Shown here: in pieces, positions 42,862 through 51,194 of the stretch
Numbering within the stretch: position 1 is the first letter of the stretch
Layout of the letters: every line of letters begins with the position of its first letter
The notes under the pieces: generated by a model
The model's input: the letters and a program-made list of their open reading frames with translations, nothing else
What the model was told of the DNA's origin: nothing
The model's database searches: none
Assembly: GCA_036489495.1 (NCBI GenBank)
Contig: DASXFR010000066.1
Location: forward strand, 46,566 to 110,565
DNA: 64,000 bases
Direction of reading: 5' to 3'
Source of the DNA: DASZIT01 sp036489495
Lineage (GTDB): Bacteria > Actinomycetota > Acidimicrobiia > Acidimicrobiales > RAAP-2
Translations under genes and position numbers: made by a program

Positions 42862-44304
42862 ATGCGAGCCACCGCCGCGCCCGAGGAGGGCAACAAGGTT
42901 CGTCTCACCGTTGAGGTAGACGAATCGGAAATTGATGAAGCCCTCAACGGCGTCCTCCGTCGCCTGTCGCGGGAGGTGCGGGTTCCCGGGTTCCGACCCG
43001 GCAAGGTTCCCCGCCGGGTGATCGAGGCCCGTCTGGGCGGGGCCGGCGCGCTGCGGGATGAGGCGCTGCGCGAAGCCCTCCCGGAGTTCTACGCCAAGGC
43101 GGTGTCGGATACCGAGGTCGATCCCATCAACACCCCGGAGATCGACATCACCGCCGGCGACGAATCGGGGGCGGTGTCCTTCGATGCGATTGTCGAAGTC
43201 CGGCCCATCGTCTCCATCGCCGGATACCAGGGTCTGGTGGTGACCCTGCCGGGTCTCGACGTCCCCGAGGAAGAGGTCACGGCCCAGATCGACCGGCTCC
43301 GGGCCACCTCGGGCGAGCTGGTCGACGTCGAGCGGCCGGTGGAAAAGGGCGACCAGGTCACCATCGACATCACCGGGAAGCGGATCCGGGGGGCGGGCCC
43401 GGACGCCGAGGTCGACCCCACCGAGGCCGAGGCCGAGGCGGAGGGCGAGGGTAAGGCCAGCGGGGCCGGCAACGACGTCAAGGTCATCGACGAGGAGGGG
43501 GACGACGACGATCTCACCGCCGAGGACTTCCTCTACGAGTCCGGGAGCGGGGGAGTAGTCCCCGAGCTCGACGACGCGCTGATCGGCGCCAAAGCCGGTG
43601 ACACCGTTGCCTTCGAATCCTCCATCGGTGAACTCGACCAGACGATCTCCTTCACGGTGGTGGTCAAGGACGTCAAGGAGCTGGTGCTCCCCGAGGTGAC
43701 CGACGAGTGGGCGTCCGAAGCCTCCGAGTTCAAAACCGCCGATGAGCTCAAAGACGACATCACCACACGGCTCAAGCAACGGCACATCATGCAGGCGCAG
43801 CTGGCCCTCCAGCAGAAGACCATCGAGGCACTGGTGGAACTGGTCACCGAGGACGTCCCCGACGTCCTGGTGGAGGGGGAGCTGCGCGAGCGGATCCATG
43901 ACCTCAACCACCGGTTGGAGGAACAGAAGATCGGACTCGGACAGTTTCTGGCCGCCACTGGACGCGACGAGCAGGAGTTCCTGGACGAGCTCCGGGCCGG
44001 CGCCCTCCAGGGGGTCAAGTCGGATCTTGCCCTCCGGGCGCTGGTCGACCAGGAGCACATCGAGCTCACCGATGAGGAGCTGGATGCCGAGTTGGCCACC
44101 ATGGGCGAGCGCCTGGAGATGAGCGCCGACCAGGTACGCGAACAACTCGAACAGGGCGGAAGGCTGTCGGCGGTACGCTCGGACCGGCGCAAGGCCAAGG
44201 CCTTGCGCTGGCTGCTCGACAACGCCGAGCTGGTGGATGAGGACGGGAATCCCGTGTCGCGGGATGACCTGAAGGTGAATCAGGCAGAGGAGGACACGGA
44301 GTGA
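42862..44304 (+). CDS. tig: Trigger factor
   Basis: Ribosome-bound chaperone and peptidyl-prolyl isomerase, 480 residues. The ribosome-binding motif GFRPGKVP is at 43-50. The PPIase domain (about 160-270) carries an unusual insert at about 178-222 rich in Asp/Glu/Gly (EAEAEAEGEGKASG and EEGDDDD). The C-terminal cradle covers about 280-450, then a short acidic tail. TAGACT, a candidate -10 box, is 11 nt before the ATG at 42862. It leads the tig-clpP-clpX block, and clpP overlaps its stop by 4 bp. Confidence 0.96.
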   Translation: MRATAAPEEGNKVRLTVEVDESEIDEALNGVLRRLSREVRVPGFRPGKVPRRVIEARLGGAGALRDEALREALPEFYAKAVSDTEVDPINTPEIDITAGDESGAVSFDAIVEVRPIVSIAGYQGLVVTLPGLDVPEEEVTAQIDRLRATSGELVDVERPVEKGDQVTIDITGKRIRGAGPDAEVDPTEAEAEAEGEGKASGAGNDVKVIDEEGDDDDLTAEDFLYESGSGGVVPELDDALIGAKAGDTVAFESSIGELDQTISFTVVVKDVKELVLPEVTDEWASEASEFKTADELKDDITTRLKQRHIMQAQLALQQKTIEALVELVTEDVPDVLVEGELRERIHDLNHRLEEQKIGLGQFLAATGRDEQEFLDELRAGALQGVKSDLALRALVDQEHIELTDEELDAELATMGERLEMSADQVREQLEQGGRLSAVRSDRRKAKALRWLLDNAELVDEDGNPVSRDDLKVNQAEEDTE

Positions 44305-44954
44305 GCTTCACGGATGCATCCAGACCGATGGACATACAGGCCTACAGCGTGCCGTGGGTGGTCGAGTCGACCAGCCGGGGTGAACGCAACTACGACCTGT
44401 ACTCCCGGCTCCTCCGGGAGCGGATCATCTTCCTCGGGACCCCCATCAACGACACCGTGGCCAACCTGGTCTGCGCCCAGCTGCTGTTCTTGGAGTCCGA
44501 GGAGGCCGACAAGGACATCCACCTCTACATCAACTCGCCGGGCGGGGACATCACCGCCCTGTTCGCCATCTACGACACCATGAAGTACATCAAGCCGGAC
44601 CTGTCCACCTTCTGCTTCGGCCAGGCCGCCTCGGCCGCCGCCGTCCTGCTCGGGGCGGGCACCCACGGCAAGCGGTTCGCCCTTCCTCATGCCCGCATCC
44701 TCTTGCACCAGCCGTTCGGCGGGGTGGAGGGCCAGGCCAGCGACATCGAGCTGCAGGCCAAGGAGATTCTGAGGATGCGCGACCTGCTGAACGGGATGCT
44801 GGCCAACGATACTGGTCAGACCCTCGAAAAGGTGTCGAAGGACACCGATCGCGACTTCATCATGACGGCCGAGGAAGCAGTGACCTACGGCCTGATCGAC
44901 GAGGTCATCACCGCCCGGGACCTGGTGGGCATGGAGGCAGTCGGAGCCGCCTGA
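44301..44954 (+). CDS. clpP: ATP-dependent Clp protease proteolytic subunit
   Basis: A 217-residue serine peptidase that forms the ClpP barrel. Ser111 in FGQAASAAAVLL and His136 in ARILLHQPFGG, with the Asp in DTDRDFIM (about 183-185), form the triad. LYINSPGGDITA is the usual handle-region motif. The first 30 residues form the N-terminal loop. GTG at 44301 overlaps the tig stop. Only one clpP is present here; most actinobacteria carry a second next to it, so a partner may be encoded elsewhere. ClpX follows after 111 bp. Confidence 0.96.
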   Translation: MSFTDASRPMDIQAYSVPWVVESTSRGERNYDLYSRLLRERIIFLGTPINDTVANLVCAQLLFLESEEADKDIHLYINSPGGDITALFAIYDTMKYIKPDLSTFCFGQAASAAAVLLGAGTHGKRFALPHARILLHQPFGGVEGQASDIELQAKEILRMRDLLNGMLANDTGQTLEKVSKDTDRDFIMTAEEAVTYGLIDEVITARDLVGMEAVGAA

Positions 44955-45065
44955 GTCGGGGTGCCCTCACCGCAGACGATCGGCCGGCCGTCGACCAGCC
45001 GCTAGAGTTGGGCATCGGTTAGCAGTGGTTGAGAGCACCTGACAGAAGGACAAGGGGACACCGAC

Positions 45066-46349
45066 GTGGCGAAGTTCGGAGACGGGGGCGACCTGGTGAA
45101 GTGCAGCTTCTGCGGCAAGTCGCAGAAGCAGGTGAAGAAACTCATAGCCGGGCCGGGTGTCTACATCTGCGACGAGTGCATCGAGTTGTGCAACGACATC
45201 ATCGCCGAGGAACTCTCCGATACCACCGAACTTTCCTTTGAGGAACTCCCGAAGCCGAAAGAGATCTACGAATTCCTGAACGACTACGTCATCGGCCAGG
45301 AGTACGCCAAGAAGATCCTCTCGGTCGCCGTCTACAACCACTACAAGCGGGTCCAGGCGGAGAGCGACGGTCCTCACGACAGTGAGGTCGAGTTGGCCAA
45401 GTCCAACATCTTGCTGCTGGGCCCAACCGGCTGCGGCAAGACCCTTTTGGCCCAGACCCTCGCCCGGATGCTCAATGTGCCGTTCGCCATCGCCGACGCC
45501 ACCGCGCTGACCGAGGCAGGCTATGTCGGCGAGGACGTCGAGAACATCTTGCTGAAGCTGATCCAGGCCGCCGACTACGACGTCAAGCGGGCCGAGACCG
45601 GCATCATCTACATCGACGAGATCGACAAGATCGCCCGCAAGTCGGAGAATCCGTCCATCACCCGGGACGTGTCCGGTGAGGGTGTCCAGCAGGCGCTGCT
45701 GAAGATCCTGGAGGGGACCACCGCCTCGGTGCCGCCCCAAGGGGGGCGGAAGCACCCCCATCAGGAATTCATCCAGATCGACACCACCAACATCCTGTTC
45801 ATCTGCGGTGGGGCGTTTGCCGGGATCGACAAGATCATCGAGAACCGCATCGGTCGCAAGGGGATCGGGTTCCGGGCCGAGGTACGCAAGGCCGCCGACC
45901 GGGGTGACGACTCCGAACTGCTGCGCCACGTGCTCCCCGAGGACCTGATGAAGTTCGGCCTCATCCCCGAGTTCATCGGCCGGCTTCCGGTCATCGGCGC
46001 GGTGGCCCACCTCTACAAGGAGGCGCTGATCCGCATCCTGGTGGAGCCGAAGAACGCCCTCACCCGTCAGTACAAGCGGGTCTTCGAGCTCGACCATGTC
46101 GAACTCGAACTCACCGATGACGCGCTGGAGGCCATTGCCGAGCAGGCGCTGCTGCGGGGCACCGGAGCCAGAGGGTTGCGGGCCATCCTCGAAGAGGTGC
46201 TCCTCGAGGTGATGTACGACCTCCCGGGCCGGACCGACGTGTCCAAGTGCGTGGTCGACCGGTCGGTGGTCCTCGACAAGGTGCATCCGACGCTGGTGCC
46301 GCTGAAGAGCCCGCCGGCCAAGGCTCGCACCCGCCGGGCCGCTTCCTGA
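45066..46349 (+). CDS. clpX: ATP-dependent Clp protease ATP-binding subunit ClpX
   Basis: A 427-residue AAA+ unfoldase working with ClpP. The N-terminal zinc domain has Cys13, Cys16, Cys35 and Cys38 (KCSFCGK and YICDECIELC). Walker A is GPTGCGKT, Walker B is IIYIDEIDKIA, and FGLIPEFIGRLPVIG contains sensor-region residues. The GYVGEDVENILLKL pore-1 region is intact. GTG start at 45066; AAGGACAAGGGG lies about 9-20 nt upstream. It is separated from clpP by 111 bp, so it may have its own promoter too. Confidence 0.97.
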   Translation: MAKFGDGGDLVKCSFCGKSQKQVKKLIAGPGVYICDECIELCNDIIAEELSDTTELSFEELPKPKEIYEFLNDYVIGQEYAKKILSVAVYNHYKRVQAESDGPHDSEVELAKSNILLLGPTGCGKTLLAQTLARMLNVPFAIADATALTEAGYVGEDVENILLKLIQAADYDVKRAETGIIYIDEIDKIARKSENPSITRDVSGEGVQQALLKILEGTTASVPPQGGRKHPHQEFIQIDTTNILFICGGAFAGIDKIIENRIGRKGIGFRAEVRKAADRGDDSELLRHVLPEDLMKFGLIPEFIGRLPVIGAVAHLYKEALIRILVEPKNALTRQYKRVFELDHVELELTDDALEAIAEQALLRGTGARGLRAILEEVLLEVMYDLPGRTDVSKCVVDRSVVLDKVHPTLVPLKSPPAKARTRRAAS

Positions 46350-46421
46350 CCGACCCATGTCCTCGGCCTTCCGGTCGCCCGGCCGGGGCAGGCCGTCGCC
46401 ATCTGACCTCTCTGACCTCCC

Positions 46422-47789
46422 GTGAGCCCCTCCCCGTCTTCCCCGGCCTCTCCGGCGTCGCCCGCCGCCGCCCATTTCGACGATCTGGCTGACGCCCTCG
46501 ACTGGCTCGACTCGCACATCAACTTCGAGATGAACATGCCGACCCGGCAGTCGGTGCCGACCCTCGACCGGGTGCGGGAGTTGATGAGCGTCCTCGGCGA
46601 CCCCCAGACGGCCTACCCGGTCATCCACCTGACCGGTACCAACGGCAAGGGGTCGACGGCGGCCATGGCCACCGCCCTGTTGGGGGCCATGGGTCTGTCG
46701 GTGGGCACCTACACCAGCCCGAATCTGAGCCGGGTCAACGAGCGGATCGCCCGGAACGGGGAGCCCATCGACGACGACGCCTTCCGGGAGGTGCTCGAGA
46801 CCCTGGCCCGGGTCGAACCCCTGGTCGAGGAGCGGCTGACCCGCTTCGAGCTGCTGACCGCCGCCGCCCTCATGTGGTTCGCCGACGAGGCGGTGGATGT
46901 GGCGGTGATCGAGGTCGGCCTGGGCGGGACGTGGGACTCCACCAATGTGGTCGACGCCGACGTGGCGGTGATCACCAACGTGAGCTTCGATCACACCGAA
47001 GTCCTGGGACCGACGCTGGAGGACATCGCCGGGGACAAGGCGGGCATCTTCAAGGCGGGCAGCCGGGTCATCATCGGCGAAACCGACCCTCACCTGGTCC
47101 TATTGCTGCGGGACCGGGCAGATCAGGCGGGGGCGGCGGAGACGTGGGTCCGGCTCCAGGAGTTCGGCTGCTCGGCCAACCGGGTGGCGGTGGGCGGCCG
47201 GCTGGTCGACATGTGGACGCCGGCCGGTTCCTATGGGGAGATCCTGGTGCCGTTGCACGGCGCCCACCAAGGCGACAACGCCGCCTGCGCGCTGGCCGCG
47301 GTCGAGGCGTTCTTCGGGTCGCCGCTCGACGAGGAAGTGGTGGAGGGCGCCTTCGCCCAAGTGCGAGTCCCGGGTCGCCTGGAGATCGTGAAGCGCCATC
47401 CGCTGGTGGTCGTGGACGGGGCCCACAACGTGGCCGGGATGATCACCCTCGCCCGGTCGCTGGTGGAAGAGTTCGCCGTCGACGGTGACGCGGTGGCGGT
47501 GGTGGGGATGCTGTCGGGACGGGACCCGTCGGCCATGCTCGACGCGCTGGTGTCGGCCGGTATCCGGTCGGTGGTGGTATGCGCGCCAGATTCGCCGCGG
47601 GCGATGTCGACCGAAGTGGTGGCCGAAGCCGCGTTGGCGTTGGGGATGGCAACCACGGTGGCGGACTCACCGTCGGATGCGGTGACGATGGCCATCGAAC
47701 AAGCCGGCGGCGATGGTCGGGTGGTGGTGTGCGGTTCGTTGTACGTGGTGGCCGACGCCCGTCGGCTGCTGCTGCCCGACGAGGTCTGA
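46422..47789 (+). CDS. folC: Folylpolyglutamate synthase / dihydrofolate synthase
   Basis: A 455-residue Mur-ligase-like enzyme adding glutamate to (dihydro)folate. The N-terminal 20 residues are Ser/Pro/Ala-rich, then VIHLTGTNGKGSTAAMA (about 66-82) is the ATP P-loop. EVGLGGTWDSTNVVD, FDHTEVLGPTLEDIAGDKAGIFK and VVVDGAHNVAGM are the family's conserved motifs. GTG start at 46422. It is the gene after clpX; valS, which commonly lies between them in related genomes, is absent here. Confidence 0.95.
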   Translation: MSPSPSSPASPASPAAAHFDDLADALDWLDSHINFEMNMPTRQSVPTLDRVRELMSVLGDPQTAYPVIHLTGTNGKGSTAAMATALLGAMGLSVGTYTSPNLSRVNERIARNGEPIDDDAFREVLETLARVEPLVEERLTRFELLTAAALMWFADEAVDVAVIEVGLGGTWDSTNVVDADVAVITNVSFDHTEVLGPTLEDIAGDKAGIFKAGSRVIIGETDPHLVLLLRDRADQAGAAETWVRLQEFGCSANRVAVGGRLVDMWTPAGSYGEILVPLHGAHQGDNAACALAAVEAFFGSPLDEEVVEGAFAQVRVPGRLEIVKRHPLVVVDGAHNVAGMITLARSLVEEFAVDGDAVAVVGMLSGRDPSAMLDALVSAGIRSVVVCAPDSPRAMSTEVVAEAALALGMATTVADSPSDAVTMAIEQAGGDGRVVVCGSLYVVADARRLLLPDEV

Positions 47790-47884
47790 GCCGGTCGCGG
47801 TCGGTTCGGTGGGCGGGGGCGGGTCGGCGTACACCTCGACGTGGGACTGACACCTCGACCGACTTCGGCTAGCCTGCCCCGCTC

Positions 47885-48301
47885 GTGGGACGAACTCTTG
47901 TCATCTGCAAGCCCGATGCCGTCGAACGCGGCCTCACCGGCGAAATCATCGCCCGCATCGAGCGCAAGGGTCTCCGGCTGGTGGCCGCCGAGCTTCGTCT
48001 CGTCACCCCGGCCGAGGCGGGACGGCACTATGCCGAGCACGACGGCAAACCGTTCTACGACGGTCTGGTGGCCTTCATCACCCGGTCGCCGGCGCTGATC
48101 ATGGTGGTCGAGGGCCCGGACGACACCTTCAAAGTCGTGCGCACGCTGATGGGCGCGACCAACCCGGTGGAGGCGGCTCCAGGGACCATCCGAGGGGATC
48201 TGGCGCTGGAGGTGGGCGAGAACCTGGTGCACGGATCCGACTCGGTCGAATCGGCGACCCGGGAGATCGAGATCTTCTTCCCGGAGTTGCGTCCTTCCTG
48301 A
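47885..48301 (+). CDS. ndk: Nucleoside diphosphate kinase
   Basis: A 138-residue enzyme that balances NTP pools by phosphate transfer through a phospho-His. The active His116 is in ENLVHGSDS, KPDAVERGLTGEII is the N-terminal motif, and ATNPVEAAPGTIRGDLA binds nucleotide. GTG at 47885 with TAGCCT 9 nt upstream and no SD, so it may have a near-leaderless transcript. It is followed by a 241-bp gap before mreB. Confidence 0.96.
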   Translation: MGRTLVICKPDAVERGLTGEIIARIERKGLRLVAAELRLVTPAEAGRHYAEHDGKPFYDGLVAFITRSPALIMVVEGPDDTFKVVRTLMGATNPVEAAPGTIRGDLALEVGENLVHGSDSVESATREIEIFFPELRPS

Positions 48302-48542
48302 CCTGGTTTTTTGTGGCGTCGATTCCGGCCCCCGCCAAAGTTCTGGGGGTCCGGCGGTTCGGCCGGGGCGGCGGGTGCATCTGGGGGTGAATTCGCCGGG
48401 TGCAGTGGCGGGTCCGGCCGGGGGTCTCGTAGCATGGTCGACCGATGCTGCGTAGACTGCGGAGAGATTCCAGCGGAATGCAGGTGCGGTTCCGCCCAGG
48501 CACGCTCTCTCACCCAATCCCCCATGGAGGGTTGCATCTCTG

Positions 48543-49574
48543 ATGCGCGATAACGGTTTTTCCCTGCTAGGCCGAGATATGGCCGTAGACCTTGGCACCG
48601 CCAACACCCTGGTGTACGTGCGTGGTCGAGGAATCGTCCTCAACGAACCGTCGGTGGTAGCGGTCAATGTCAAGGATGGCCGACCGTTGGCCGTCGGCAC
48701 CGAGGCCAAACGGATGATCGGCCGCACGCCGAGCCACATCCAAGCCATCCGCCCCCTGAAAGACGGGGTCATCGCCGACTTCGAGATCTGCGAGAAGATG
48801 CTCCGGTACTTCATCCACCGGGTGCACCAGCGCCGGTTCGCCAAGCCCCGGATGGTCATCTGTGTTCCGTCGGGCATCACCGGGGTGGAGCAACGTGCGG
48901 TGATGGAAGCCGCCGAGTACGCCGGCGCCCGCAAAGCCTTCATCATCGAAGAGCCGATGGCCGCGGCCATCGGTGCCGGGTTGCCGGTGCACGAGCCGAC
49001 CGGGAACATGGTGGTCGACATCGGCGGTGGCACCACCGAGGTGGCGGTGATCTCGCTTGGCGGCATCGTCACCAGTCAGTCGATCCGCATCGGCGGCGAC
49101 GAGTTGGACGAGGCGATCGTGTCCTTCATCAAGAAGGAGTACAGCCTCGCCCTCGGCGAGCGCACCGCGGAGGAGATCAAGATCGCCCTCGGCTCGGCGT
49201 TCGACCTCGAGGAAGAACTCCACGCCGAGATCCGCGGCCGTGACTTGGTGTCCGGCCTGCCCAAGACGGTGGTCATCTCCACCCAGGAGATCCGCAAAGC
49301 AGTCGACGAACCGGTGTCCGCCATCGTGGACGCGGTGAAGGTCACCCTCGATCGGACGCCGCCGGAGCTGGCCGCCGACATCATGGAGCAGGGGATCGTG
49401 CTGACCGGCGGGGGTGCCCTCCTCCACGGTTTGGACAGCCGCCTGACCCAAGAGACCGGGATGCCCATCGTCGTGGCCAGAGACCCGCTGAACTGCGTCG
49501 CCATCGGGAGCGGCCAGTGCCTCGAGGAGTTCGAGGCCCTCAAGCAGGTACTCATCACGTCGTCAGCTCGCTGA
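48543..49574 (+). CDS. mreB: Rod shape-determining actin MreB
   Basis: A 343-residue bacterial actin that forms membrane-bound filaments guiding cell-wall growth. Motifs are MAVDLGTANTLVYV (phosphate 1), VVDIGGGTTEVAVISLGG (phosphate 2) and GIVLTGGGALLHGLD (adenosine region). The protein starts MRDNGFSLLGRDMAVDLG, usual for actinobacteria. GGAGGG lies 12 nt before the ATG at 48543. The preceding 241 bp hold TAGACT at 48453-48458, a possible -10 box, and no convincing gene. Its presence suggests rod or filament growth. Confidence 0.97.
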   Translation: MRDNGFSLLGRDMAVDLGTANTLVYVRGRGIVLNEPSVVAVNVKDGRPLAVGTEAKRMIGRTPSHIQAIRPLKDGVIADFEICEKMLRYFIHRVHQRRFAKPRMVICVPSGITGVEQRAVMEAAEYAGARKAFIIEEPMAAAIGAGLPVHEPTGNMVVDIGGGTTEVAVISLGGIVTSQSIRIGGDELDEAIVSFIKKEYSLALGERTAEEIKIALGSAFDLEEELHAEIRGRDLVSGLPKTVVISTQEIRKAVDEPVSAIVDAVKVTLDRTPPELAADIMEQGIVLTGGGALLHGLDSRLTQETGMPIVVARDPLNCVAIGSGQCLEEFEALKQVLITSSAR

Positions 49575-49593
49575 TCAGGGGAATCCCTGTCCT

Positions 49594-50448
49594 GTGGCGA
49601 AGTCGCGGCGGTCCCGCCGCCCTCGCAACACCCTCCTGATTCTGCTGCTGGCGTCGGTCACCATCATCACTCTCGACGCCCGAGGTGGCCTCCACGCCTT
49701 CACCTCCGGGGTGCGATCGGTGGCGGCGGATTCCTTTGCCCCGGTGCGCTCGGGGGTCAACGGCTTCATCGAGCCGGTGGGCAGCTTCCTGGCCGGCTCC
49801 GTCAATTACGGGGCGGTACGCCAGCAGAACCAAAAGCTGCAGCAGGAGATCCGCCAACTCCAGCAGCAGGGGAGCAGATCCCAGCAGACCGAGCAGTCCC
49901 TCCAGCAGCTGAGCGCCCTTCTCCACCTGCCGTACATCGGCAACCTTCAGACGGTCCCGGCCGAGGTCACCGACTACGAGTCGAGCAACTTCGCCGCCAC
50001 CATCGACATCAGCGTCGGGCGGGACAATGGGGTGCAACTCAATATGCCGGTGGTCGTGGGCGGGGGTGCGCTGGGCGAGCAACTGGTGGGCCAGGTCGTC
50101 CAGGCCAACCACAACACCGCCACCGTTCGCCTGATCACCGACGGAGCCTCCTCGGTCGGGGCGCTGTACGGGAACCCCAGCGCCTTCGCCGACGTGGTGG
50201 GTTCGGGATCGGGCAAGCCGCTGTCGGCCGACCTGGTCCCGGTCAACACCCCGGTTCCGGTGGGGGAAGTGTTCGCGACCAGCGGGCTGAACGGCGCCAT
50301 CTTCCCGCCGAGTATTCCGGTGGCCCGGGTCACCAGCACCAAGACCGGAGTCTCGGCGTCGGAGGAGTCGGTGACCCTGCAACCGCTGGCCGATCTGACC
50401 AACCTGCGCTACGTGGCGGTGGTCCTGTGGGATCCCTCCAAGTCGTGA
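49594..50448 (+). CDS. mreC: Rod shape-determining protein MreC
   Basis: A 284-residue bitopic membrane protein linking MreB to the wall enzymes. TM near 10-27 (TLLILLLASVTIITLDA). A Gln-rich coiled coil at about 70-108 (QQNQKLQQEIRQLQQQG) is followed by the beta-rich periplasmic domain starting PAEVTDYESSNFAATIDI and ending LTNLRYVAVVLW. GTG start at 49594, 19 bp after mreB. Length and order match the family. Confidence 0.93.
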   Translation: MAKSRRSRRPRNTLLILLLASVTIITLDARGGLHAFTSGVRSVAADSFAPVRSGVNGFIEPVGSFLAGSVNYGAVRQQNQKLQQEIRQLQQQGSRSQQTEQSLQQLSALLHLPYIGNLQTVPAEVTDYESSNFAATIDISVGRDNGVQLNMPVVVGGGALGEQLVGQVVQANHNTATVRLITDGASSVGALYGNPSAFADVVGSGSGKPLSADLVPVNTPVPVGEVFATSGLNGAIFPPSIPVARVTSTKTGVSASEESVTLQPLADLTNLRYVAVVLWDPSKS

Positions 50449-50524
50449 GGACGTCGGGGATCATTCTGGTTCTGGCGTTTGCGTCCGTGTCCGCGGACGC
50501 TGACGTGTTCGTGGGAGCCCATCA

Positions 50525-51055
50525 GTGACCCCACGCGACGCGGCCAAAGTCATCCTGGTGGTGTTCGGCTTCCTGGCGGTGCAGGAGACCCTGATGCTCG
50601 ACATCCGGATCGGCGGGACCCATCCGGACATCATGGTGCTGCTGCCGATGGCCGCCGGCCTGGTGGGCGGACCCGGTCGGGGGGCGACCATGGGCTTCGG
50701 CGCCGGCCTGGTCGCCGACTGCCTGCTTCCGACTCCCTTCGGCCTCTCGGCCTTCATCGGCACCATGATCGGCTACGGAGTAGGGCTGGCGACCGTGGCC
50801 GTCGACCGATCGTCGTGGTGGCTACCCACCGCCGGCGCCCTGGTGGCCAGCGTGGTGTACGAGGTGCTTTACCCCGTCTTCGGCTCGATTCTCGGCCAGC
50901 CACAGATGCTCCACGTCTCGGTGGCTCGGGTGGCGCTGGTGGTGGCGGTATTCAATGCCCTGCTGGCGGTTCCGGCCGTTCGGTTGATCGCCTGGGCGTT
51001 GCCCAAGGTGTCGACAGAGGGGATGCCCACCTCGGCGTCCGGCTTGCTCCGATGA
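50525..51055 (+). CDS. mreD: Rod shape-determining protein MreD
   Basis: A 176-residue membrane protein with five or six hydrophobic helices, typical of MreD. The conserved features are the GGPGRGATMGFGAGLVADCLLPTPFG segment and the helix pattern around VASVVYEVLYPVFG. GTG at 50525 is 76 bp after mreC. Role: scaffold of the elongasome with MreC and PBP2. Identification rests on position and hydropathy, since MreD sequences diverge widely. Confidence 0.88.
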   Translation: MTPRDAAKVILVVFGFLAVQETLMLDIRIGGTHPDIMVLLPMAAGLVGGPGRGATMGFGAGLVADCLLPTPFGLSAFIGTMIGYGVGLATVAVDRSSWWLPTAGALVASVVYEVLYPVFGSILGQPQMLHVSVARVALVVAVFNALLAVPAVRLIAWALPKVSTEGMPTSASGLLR

Positions 51056-51194
51056 GGTCTGGTTCGCCGGGTTCGCCGGGTTGGCCTGGTTGGCAGGCGG
51101 CTTCGACCCCGGCGGTGGAATCCGCTCCCAGGTCGGCGCGTCATTCTCGCCCTCGCGACCAATTCCGTCCGATGAGTTGGCAGGATGGGGGCCC

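Noticed and set aside
48311..48553. An 80-residue frame before mreB with a CCVDCGEIPAECRCG segment
   Set aside because: It starts with Gly/Ser-rich low-complexity sequence, overlaps the mreB start, has no SD, and its codon pattern follows the general GC skew. Cys spacing fits no zinc motif I know.
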